Source of the DNA: Nanobdellota archaeon
Lineage (GTDB): Archaea; Nanobdellota; Nanobdellia; Pacearchaeales; UBA12030
Direction of reading: 5' to 3'
Assembly: GCA_022572525.1 (NCBI GenBank)
Contig: JACZVS010000002.1
Span: 1-27,569 of the forward strand
Length of the DNA: 27,569 bases
The position numbers and the translations under genes are program-made. A model generated the notes under the pieces. The model was not told where the DNA came from, ran no database searches, and worked only from the letters and a program-made list of their open reading frames with translations. Within the stretch, counting starts at the first letter, position 1. Every line of letters begins with the position of its first letter. This document shows positions 1 to 5,880 of this stretch, in pieces.

Positions 1-629
1 TTTCTGATTCTGGAAGCGGGATCTCCTGATTTTTGTAGAGCTACAAAAGAGAGCGCAGTTTCCTTTACTCTACATGAAGGATATGGCCAGCATTCACTAT
101 TTACTCTTTTAGTTTTAAGTCTGCCTACCCCTATTTCTGCCAAATCAGAATCAAAGTTTCTTAAAGCGAGAATTGCAAGTGCATTTTCTTCTGTGTTGCC
201 CCAGACACTACTAACTTCTTGCGAAAGCCATCTATAACCTGCACCAGCTCTTTCTTTCTCAATTTTGAAATCTTTGCTTTCTTCAGCTCCAATAATTATA
301 TCACCTTCTTCGCAAAAAGTTCTAATCTTAATTACGTGATCTCCCTCTCTTGCTTGAGAAATTGTGAAGTATATATAGAAAAGATTATTTGATACTTTTA
401 CAACCCTTACAGGAAATAAAGCTTTCCTGCTCCCAGTGAAGAATTCAATGCTTTTAATAGTGATATCTTCTAAAGGATTTGTAATTGAAATTTCTGCCTG
501 AAAAGTTTCTCCAAGGAAAAAATTATCTTTTGGAAGGTTTATGCTCAAACAACTTTGCGCGGAAACAGAATCTAGATTAATGAAAAAAAGCGTAACTAAC
601 ATCAACAATAAAATTTGTGTCTTCATCAT
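1..629 (-). CDS. Secreted alpha-toroid protein with N-terminal beta domain (3' part missing)
   Basis: My own translation of the minus strand is open from an ATG at 629 to the window edge (209 residues seen). It starts with a signal peptide (MMKTQILLLMLVTLFFINL... ending near SVSAQ). Next comes a roughly 95-residue beta-rich stretch (NFFLGETFQAEISITNP). An alpha/alpha-toroid type repeat follows (WLSQEVSSVWGNTEENALAI, then ECWPYPSCRVKETALSFVAL). This last part matches the neighbouring protein at 691-2562 closely (WGSIESNAFSVMALNNFDS; ECWPSTSCRIKDTALAAIAL), so the two are tandem paralogues. The toroid repeats recall the terpenoid-cyclase/prenyltransferase fold, but no catalytic motif is seen and an extracellular binding role is more likely. 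Two adjacent ATGs (629, 626) are possible starts behind AAAAGAGG. A TATA-like box lies near 660-670. Function unknown. Confidence 0.75.
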   Translation of the reverse strand, partial: MMKTQILLLMLVTLFFINLDSVSAQSCLSINLPKDNFFLGETFQAEISITNPLEDITIKSIEFFTGSRKALFPVRVVKVSNNLFYIYFTISQAREGDHVIKIRTFCEEGDIIIGAEESKDFKIEKERAGAGYRWLSQEVSSVWGNTEENALAILALRNFDSDLAEIGVGRLKTKRVNSECWPYPSCRVKETALSFVALQKSGDPASRIR

Positions 630-690
630 CCTCTTTTCAATTCTAAGAATTAAGAACTTTTTATATTTATCGAATAAAAAAGAAAAAAGA

Positions 691-2562
691 TTACTTAATC
701 TCCCTCAACTTCTTCAAAGTTTTCTCAAGCTCTTCTTCTGTTTTTCCTTTCTTAGCTACTGGCCTTGCAATAGGTCTTGGTGGCCTCGGGACTGGCCTTG
801 GTCCAACGGGTCTTGTTATCGGAGGCCCTCTAGGAGTTGGTGGCCTTCTAAATGTAGGAACACTTGGAGGACCAAGAGGAGGAATTCTGCCAAGTCCAGG
901 AAGAGCCGGTTCTCCTTTTCCTTTTTTTCTCCTTCTCAATAAGAAAATTAGCACAACTACAGCAATGACTACTAAGATGCCCAAGAACCAAACAAGACCT
1001 CCCAAGCCTTTAGATGTCTTACACTCGCTTACACAAACATCTCCTCCTCCACAGGCACTATTAAGGCTAGGATATCTGTCTGCTCCAGAAGCTGCTTCTT
1101 CACAACATTTCCCTCCAACATCAAAACATGTGTCCTCTTCTTCCTCTATTTCACAACTAGAAGCGCAGATTTCTCCAAAGCTACAATCTAGATTGCCATA
1201 TGTTACTGCTCCTGCTGCAGCATTATCACAACAGACTCCATTCTTACTAAAACATGTTTCCTCTTCTTCCTCTACTTGCACTTCACAATCTTGTTCAGCA
1301 ACGCATTTTTTTCCAAAAGAAGGTACACATGAGAGTTCGCTAAATTCCTGTGATCCAACCTTTACATCTCCAGTAGGACAGCAAACATTGCCAAAATCTA
1401 CACATCTCTGCACACTTGGTGGAGGTAATGGAGCTCCTGTAGGAAAGACTCCAAATAAAACAGCAGCAGTATCTCTTTGTTTCTGTGTAGAACCCCAACT
1501 AAAGTCATCATTTTGATTATCAAAAAGCCAGTTTCTTGCAGCAGGCAAGTCTAGATTATCAAGAGCAATATTTCGCACAGAAAGATAAGCTATGGCTGTC
1601 CTGAAAAATCTCTCTGCTCCATTCCAGAATCCTTGAGCATTTTGCTCAGCAGCAAGCTTACCCGCGAAATCTATTTCCCCTCCTATCAAGAAAAGTAATG
1701 CGTAAGAAAGAGGCTTATTGGCATCTGCCCCAGATTCAAGGAAGGCTTTTGTTTGTGCATCTTCTCCAAGCAAATCTAGAGCATAAGTTGCCCACATCGA
1801 AGCATCATACTCGCAACTTCCGCTAGGAGTATTAGGGAAACACTTGCTTGTAATCTTCAAAGTCCCAGGGCTTGTTATTTTTGGGAAAGGTACAAGAGTA
1901 AGGGGAGAATCAATGACGAAAAGCAAGCTTGCGAACCATTCAGGCTCTTCAGATGAAACAGCAAATTCTGTCTGAAGGCACAAATCCTTTATGTGTAGCC
2001 AATAAGGTTTAGAGGAGAGAACATCAAAGCATAAAGATGCTCTCTCTAACTCAACTTTTCTATCATCTCTAATAAAAACAGTATCTTGTCTAACTTCTTC
2101 TCCAAAAACATACTCAACGTTAAAAGTTCCGTTATTTTCTCCAGTGAATATATGGAGCTGCAAGAACCAATTTCCTTGCTCAAGGAAAAGTTTCTGTCGA
2201 GAAAGGAGCCATGCCTTTGCCTTAGATGTATCTGAGTCAAGTTCGTTCAAGGCAATTGCCGCAAGCGCTGTGTCCTTTATTCTACATGAAGTAGATGGCC
2301 AGCATTCACCATCATTTTTACTATTATCTAAAAGATTCTGCAATCCTTGATTTGCGAGTGAAGAGTCAAAATTATTTAAAGCCATTACAGAAAATGCATT
2401 ACTTTCAATACTTCCCCATCCTTCTGATGCCTTACCCACAAGCCATTCATAAGCTTTATCGATTTTTGTTTGATTATCTTGAGCTTGTACAGTTATAGAG
2501 AAAACAGAGAAAAGCAATACTAATAATATAGCTGTGAATACTGCCTTCCACGAATACCTCAT
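691..2562 (-). CDS. Membrane-anchored alpha-toroid protein with three Cys-rich repeats
   Basis: 623 residues. A signal peptide (about 1-28, ending VQAQ) is followed by alpha/alpha-toroid type repeats with QW-like cores (EGWGSIESNAFSVMAL, GFWNGAERFFRTAIAYLS, FSWGSTQKQRDTAAVLFG). The toroid repeats are interrupted by a beta-rich insert around residues 130-240. Residues 387-516 hold three tandem six-Cys units with spacing C-x5-CC-x15-17-C-x5-7-C-x3-5-C, joined by acidic linkers (VEEEEETC, IEEEEDTC). One membrane helix spans about 519-542. A cytoplasmic tail of 81 residues is very rich in Pro and Arg and ends in a charged helix. The topology is therefore extracellular toroid and disulfide modules, one anchor and an inner basic tail. 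The TATA box (around 2590-2598) lies between this gene and the primase, so it has its own promoter and an mRNA leader of only a few bases. Role unknown; ligand binding or adhesion is inference. Confidence 0.85.
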   Translation of the reverse strand: MRYSWKAVFTAILLVLLFSVFSITVQAQDNQTKIDKAYEWLVGKASEGWGSIESNAFSVMALNNFDSSLANQGLQNLLDNSKNDGECWPSTSCRIKDTALAAIALNELDSDTSKAKAWLLSRQKLFLEQGNWFLQLHIFTGENNGTFNVEYVFGEEVRQDTVFIRDDRKVELERASLCFDVLSSKPYWLHIKDLCLQTEFAVSSEEPEWFASLLFVIDSPLTLVPFPKITSPGTLKITSKCFPNTPSGSCEYDASMWATYALDLLGEDAQTKAFLESGADANKPLSYALLFLIGGEIDFAGKLAAEQNAQGFWNGAERFFRTAIAYLSVRNIALDNLDLPAARNWLFDNQNDDFSWGSTQKQRDTAAVLFGVFPTGAPLPPPSVQRCVDFGNVCCPTGDVKVGSQEFSELSCVPSFGKKCVAEQDCEVQVEEEEETCFSKNGVCCDNAAAGAVTYGNLDCSFGEICASSCEIEEEEDTCFDVGGKCCEEAASGADRYPSLNSACGGGDVCVSECKTSKGLGGLVWFLGILVVIAVVVLIFLLRRRKKGKGEPALPGLGRIPPLGPPSVPTFRRPPTPRGPPITRPVGPRPVPRPPRPIARPVAKKGKTEEELEKTLKKLREIK

Positions 2563-2607
2563 TTTTTCATTTGTATAAGAGGAGGAATGTTTAAATATTT
2601 TTGGAAT

Positions 2608-3915
2608 TCATCTCTTTCTCATTCTCATGCGTCTAGCAACATAACTAAGTGGGTTCTTCATCCTTTCACATTCTGGAGTGTAGATACCAATTTCCTTATA
2701 GGAAGGATGATCACAATTTGGAGGAGGAAACTTCTTTTCTTGTCTTGTGTGCCAGCTTATTTGTGTTTGTAAATAATTCTCGCTAAGTAGCTTATAATTC
2801 CTCTGATTCCATTCTTGCAAGCGCCTCCCAATTTCCTCTGGAGGCAGATTAATGCTTCGGAAGAAATTTATCAGGATGAAGAGACAGCGCTTCCTTCCAT
2901 CTTTTTTTATCCCTTCTAAAGCCTTCCTAATACAAGGAGGAAATTCATCATCTTTTACTTTACCTTTAATCTCAATTATTCTTTTCTCAGATGGCTCAAT
3001 CATTCTAACTTTCTTTTTCCAGTCTAAGGCCTGAATTAATAATTCTCGGCCTTCTTCTTCTTCAGGTACTTTAATGAATTCTCTGTAACGGATAAAATCA
3101 GAAGGTTTTGCAACTTTTGGATTGAATTTCTCAATAATTCTTGGAGGAATAACAACACTCACAAGAGAAGTTTTTTCATTTAGTGAGAATGGCATTCTAA
3201 ACAGATGCCTAGATGAAATAAGTCCTGCATCGAGATTTAGAATTGAATATGCTGCCACAGTATCTAAATGACTTCCCCGAAGATATGGGTTAGGTTTTCC
3301 CCTCCATGTAAGTTCTTTTTCACTCTTCCCTGTTTTTTCTGAAATTTCCCTTATGCTGTCCAAATCCTCTATTCTGGATGAAAGTTTCGGCTTTATCATC
3401 TCCGAAAGATAGTCTAAAATGGCCCTTGCCCCATCCGGAAAATAATATTTCATGGCCTTCCCAGAAATTTCTTTTGGAAAAGCTTCTGATGCAACACAAA
3501 AATGAAAGCCAGTTCCCCCACTGAACTTGACTCCAAAAGTTTGTATCTTGTGGAAGTATAGTGCGTCTCTAAGTAGCGCTGCAGCCACTTTACTATACTC
3601 TATAAATTTACAATCAACGTCTATCAGAAGATCCCAACCGACTCTTAATTCATCAAGCTCTTGCTTGCTTAATCCCGCTTTCAATTTTAGGGGGTCTTCC
3701 CACCTTTCCTCCGAACAATGAAAAGATGTTGCCCCTCTTTCAACTAAGCTCCTAATATCTCCTTCATACAAAAGAATGTCTGGCCTTTTACCAAAAGAGT
3801 CATAATATCGTGGAACAACTTCTCTTTGTTTTGCTGTCTCCAGTAGAGCTTTCTGTACAGATCTCTGCCGATAGTACCTTCTAGAGAGTTCCTTGAACTT
3901 TTCAGCCTTCCCCAT
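2608..3915 (-). CDS. priS: Single-chain DNA primase (PriS catalytic core fused to PriL C-terminal domain)
   Basis: 435 residues. The archaeo-eukaryotic primase core is clear: metal-binding Asp pair in LLIDVDC (D99, D101), SGGTGFHF (132-139), and D229...R240-P-FSLNEKT, which matches the PriS Asp/Arg-x-P-x-SL-x-x-KT block. Residues about 325-425 match the PriL C-terminal iron-sulfur domain (FPPCIRKAL, LPPEEIGRRLQEW, PPPNCDHPSYKEIG, CERMKNP). The PriL N-terminal domain is absent, so both functions sit in one short chain, as in the monomeric primase known from Nanoarchaeum. The usual second C-terminal cysteine (G-[IV]-C-x-P) is Tyr412 here. Four cysteines remain in the domain (328, 344, 401, 416), and whether they bind one cluster is untested. 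It makes RNA/DNA primers for replication. The start sits 25 nt from a TATA box, giving a leaderless mRNA. Confidence 0.9.
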   Translation of the reverse strand: MGKAEKFKELSRRYYRQRSVQKALLETAKQREVVPRYYDSFGKRPDILLYEGDIRSLVERGATSFHCSEERWEDPLKLKAGLSKQELDELRVGWDLLIDVDCKFIEYSKVAAALLRDALYFHKIQTFGVKFSGGTGFHFCVASEAFPKEISGKAMKYYFPDGARAILDYLSEMIKPKLSSRIEDLDSIREISEKTGKSEKELTWRGKPNPYLRGSHLDTVAAYSILNLDAGLISSRHLFRMPFSLNEKTSLVSVVIPPRIIEKFNPKVAKPSDFIRYREFIKVPEEEEGRELLIQALDWKKKVRMIEPSEKRIIEIKGKVKDDEFPPCIRKALEGIKKDGRKRCLFILINFFRSINLPPEEIGRRLQEWNQRNYKLLSENYLQTQISWHTRQEKKFPPPNCDHPSYKEIGIYTPECERMKNPLSYVARRMRMRKR

Positions 3916-3935
3916 TCAAATAAGAGAAGTAAAAA

Positions 3936-3943
3936 ATTTAAAT
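3936..3943. promoter_or_regulatory. Palindromic TATA box between primase gene and tRNA-Lys
   Basis: ATTTAAAT is its own reverse complement. Its centre lies about 25 nt from the primase ATG (3915, minus strand) and about 27 nt from the tRNA 5' end (3967, plus strand). Both are the normal archaeal TATA-to-start distance, and no other TATA-like box is visible in this 51-nt gap. Confidence 0.6.
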
Positions 3944-3966
3944 AACTTCCTTTACTTTCTGCAAGA

Positions 3967-4077
3967 GGGCCCGTAGCTCAGTCTGGTAGAGCACTAGGCT
4001 CTTATGATCTTTTTGGAAAAGCTCAACCAAAAGGCAAAGAAACCTAGGTGTCGCGGGTTCAAATCCCGTCGGGCCCG
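3967..4077 (+). tRNA. tRNA-Lys (anticodon CTT) with an intron of about 37 nt
   Basis: The acceptor stem GGGCCCG/CGGGCCC is perfect, with discriminator G at 4077 and no encoded CCA. The D arm is GCTC...GAGC (3976-3992), the anticodon stem CTAGG/CCTAG (3994-3998 / 4043-4047), and the T arm GCGGG-TTCAAAT-CCCGT. The anticodon CTT is at 4001-4003. The anticodon loop is interrupted at the canonical 37/38 site by about 4005-4041. The intron can form an 8-bp helix (4009-4016 with 4027-4034, one G-U) around a 10-nt loop. A possible helix of TCTT (4000-4003) with AAGA (4037-4040) gives a bulge-helix-bulge-like junction for the archaeal splicing endonuclease. The exact splice points could shift by a base or two. 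Confidence 0.93.
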
Positions 4078-4127
4078 TTTCCCTTTAGAAATCTTTAAGT
4101 ATAAAGAGGGCATTCCGTTGTAATAAG

Positions 4128-4574
4128 ATGACCTTCAAGAGAAATAACAATAGGCCAGATAAGAGAAGAGAGCTTGAATTGCTGCATAAGTGGATTTCTG
4201 AACTTAAAAGAGAGTCTAAGAAAAAGCCAGTTATTGTTGAGGGTAATAAAGATAGAGTAACTATGGCCAAGTTTGGGGTTAAAACACAGCAAATACACAA
4301 GATACATAACTCTCTAGATGAAAGAGTAGAGGAGTTATCTAAGAACAATGAATGTATTCCCCTATTTGATTTAGATAAAGCAGGAAGAAAACTCCATGCA
4401 AAAATTAAGGGGGATTTGCAGCATGCTGGCGTAAAGGTAAATAGTAGTTTTAGAAACTTTTTGCTGGCAAAAACTAGACTTCGTTTTATTGAAGGACTCG
4501 ATACCTATCTTAAAAATTTGCAAAGTAATATGGAAAATGGTAAAAAAAGAAATTCGTATTCTTGGAATAGATGA
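4128..4574 (+). CDS. Small archaeal TOPRIM-domain protein
   Basis: 148 residues. The TOPRIM signature is complete: the Glu motif in KPVIVEGNKDRVTM (E38) and the Asp motif in CIPLFDLDKAGRKL (D81, D83). The family is the short stand-alone archaeal TOPRIM proteins (UPF0292-like), which probably bind a metal and act on nucleic acid; no specific reaction is established. A TATA-like box (CTTTAAGTATAAAG, about 4093-4106) lies 26-30 nt before the ATG, so the mRNA is probably leaderless. The last 38 nt overlap the start of the DUF99 gene in another frame, suggesting translational coupling. Confidence 0.8.
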   Translation: MTFKRNNNRPDKRRELELLHKWISELKRESKKKPVIVEGNKDRVTMAKFGVKTQQIHKIHNSLDERVEELSKNNECIPLFDLDKAGRKLHAKIKGDLQHAGVKVNSSFRNFLLAKTRLRFIEGLDTYLKNLQSNMENGKKRNSYSWNR

Positions 4575-5112
4575 CTCCCCATTTTCCAAGGAAGATAAGG
4601 AATGCTTAATTGTTGGAACTGTTTTTAGGGGAGGAAACTTCTTAGACGGACTTTTGAGTTGCAAAGTTAAGGTTGATGGAAGTGATTCAACCCCGAAGCT
4701 GATCAAGTTGATAAATAAGACAAAGCATAAAGATCAGCTTAAAGTTATAATGACAGATGGGATTGCTGTTGGTGGGTTCAATATAATTGATATTCAATCG
4801 CTTTGGAAAAAGACAAAGCTTCCTGTAATCGTAATAATGCGTTATTTCCCTAATCTTGTAAATATAGAAAAGGCGCTAAAGAGATTTGATGACTTTGAAG
4901 CAAGATGGAATTTAATCAAGAAAGCGGGAAAGATTCATGAAGTTAAAATTAAAGGAGTTGAAATTTATTTTCAAGTTGCAGGCATTTCTCCTGAGGAAGC
5001 AAAGAAAGTCATAATGCTGAGTTCTACAAGAAGCTTGCAACCAGAACCATTAAGAGTTGCACATTTAATTGCCTCTGGAATTATAAAAGGGGAAAGTAGG
5101 GGTAGGGCGTAA
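4537..5112 (+). CDS. DUF99 (UPF0215) family protein
   Basis: 191 residues from ATG 4537. Family hallmarks run the whole length: RILGIDDSPF near the N-terminus, VGTVFRGGNFLDGLL, KVDGSD, VIMTDGIAVGGFNIIDI, LPVIVIMRYFPN, and the C-terminal PEPLRVAHLIASGIIKGESR followed by GRA. The start at 4537 (MVKKEIRILGIDD) places the first conserved block where the family expects it. An upstream in-frame ATG at 4489 would add 16 residues with no family match. The family is archaeal and of unknown function; a relation to RNase H-fold, endonuclease V-like enzymes has been suggested (recalled, not tested). It overlaps the TOPRIM gene by 38 nt and converges on the regulator at 5118. Confidence 0.87.
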   Translation: MVKKEIRILGIDDSPFSKEDKECLIVGTVFRGGNFLDGLLSCKVKVDGSDSTPKLIKLINKTKHKDQLKVIMTDGIAVGGFNIIDIQSLWKKTKLPVIVIMRYFPNLVNIEKALKRFDDFEARWNLIKKAGKIHEVKIKGVEIYFQVAGISPEEAKKVIMLSSTRSLQPEPLRVAHLIASGIIKGESRGRA

Positions 5113-5117
5113 AAGAA

Positions 5118-5393
5118 TTAAAACTTCAGAATATCAGTAACTCTTTCGATATGATCGGCAACTTCTTGCCCTCTTTTTGTTAACCTAACAGCCTTTACTC
5201 TGCCTTGTCTCTCAAATAGGACGAGGCCAAGCTTCTCCATTCCCTGCAAGATCTTAATAGCATGCGAGTAAGTACAATCAATTTCTTTTGCAAGAATACT
5301 TCCATATCTTGATCGAGTAGATGTTCGAAGCGCAACAAGCATTAACGCTGGTTTTTTACGAAAAAATGTATCAATTCCATCCCTCTTAATCAT
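5118..5393 (-). CDS. Winged-helix transcriptional regulator
   Basis: 91 residues. It has a MarR/ArsR-like winged helix: helical start (KKPALMLVALRTS), helix-turn-helix around YGSILAKEIDCTYSHAIKIL, recognition-helix continuation QGMEKLGLVLFE, then the wing (RQGRVKAVRLTKRG) and a short C-terminal helix. There is no ligand or metal motif. It is divergent from the ferredoxin/DUF1704 pair and the palindrome at 5438-5451 lies between them, so control of that pair and of itself is the natural inference. A TATA-like GGTTAAAAAAG (about 5412-5422 on the minus strand) lies 25 nt from the ATG, pointing to leaderless transcription. Only 5 nt separate its stop from that of DUF99. Confidence 0.8.
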   Translation of the reverse strand: MIKRDGIDTFFRKKPALMLVALRTSTRSRYGSILAKEIDCTYSHAIKILQGMEKLGLVLFERQGRVKAVRLTKRGQEVADHIERVTDILKF

Positions 5394-5437
5394 TCTTGTC
5401 CCCCAAAATTCTTTTTTAACCGTTATACTCGATCAGT

Positions 5438-5451
5438 TATGTTCGAACATA
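5438..5451. promoter_or_regulatory. Perfect 14-bp palindrome, candidate operator
   Basis: TATGTTCGAACATA reads the same on both strands. It lies between the TATA-like box of the regulator (about 5412-5422, minus) and that of the ferredoxin gene (about 5456-5470, plus). Bound protein there could affect both promoters. Binding by the 5118-5393 product is inferred from position only. Confidence 0.5.
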
Positions 5452-5522
5452 TATATTAAAATATATAAACCTTTCTGTACGCTGTAGTTATTACTAAGTT
5501 ATGCGATTTTAATTATGATAAA

Positions 5523-5879
5523 ATGGAAAAAGAAAAGATAATTGAGCAATTAAGGGAAATTAAAAAAGAAAGTAGCGAGAGTAAAAATCTGGATGCTCAA
5601 ACAAAAGGGAAGGAGAAAACAGGAGAGAAAAGATACAAAATTACGTATGAAAGAGACCTTTGCATTGGGGCAGTTGCATGCGTAATGGCTTCTCCAAAAT
5701 ATTGGGAGTTAGATGATGAAGGGAAGGCCATTCTTAAAGGGGGCAAAGAAATATCGCCAGGAATTTTTGAACTTGATATAGGTGAAGAAGACTATGCAGA
5801 GATGTTTGAGGCAGCAAAAGAGTGTCCTGTTCTTTGCATCCATATTGTAGATAAAAAAACTGGCAAGAAAATAATATAA
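5523..5879 (+). CDS. Ferredoxin-like iron-sulfur protein
   Basis: 118 residues. A charged, Lys/Glu-rich extension of about 37 residues precedes a single-cluster ferredoxin domain (Fer4_15-like): YERDLCIGAVACVMASPKYW, the ELDDEGKA strand, and EAAKECPVLCIHI at the end. Cluster ligands are probably C47, C53 and C101. The second position of the usual CxxCxxC is Ala50, which in this family goes with a 3Fe-4S cluster or a 4Fe-4S cluster with a non-Cys ligand. C105 (in CPVLC) is an extra cysteine that might serve. Likely an electron carrier in the cytoplasm. The DUF1704 gene starts one base after its stop, so the two form an operon. A TATA-like TTAAAATATATAAA lies at about 5456-5469, giving a leader of roughly 35 nt. 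Confidence 0.82.
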   Translation: MEKEKIIEQLREIKKESSESKNLDAQTKGKEKTGEKRYKITYERDLCIGAVACVMASPKYWELDDEGKAILKGGKEISPGIFELDIGEEDYAEMFEAAKECPVLCIHIVDKKTGKKII

Positions 5880-5880
5880 A

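Noticed and set aside
541..1516. Open plus-strand frames over the left surface-protein genes
   Set aside because: They are antisense shadows of the Pro/Arg-rich tail and Cys-rich region of the minus-strand protein. Their residue mix is low-complexity and they have no promoter.
4005..4041. Possible two half-tRNAs (split tRNA) at this locus
   Set aside because: The two halves are contiguous and on the same strand with a 37-nt insert at the canonical intron site, so an ordinary intron explains it.
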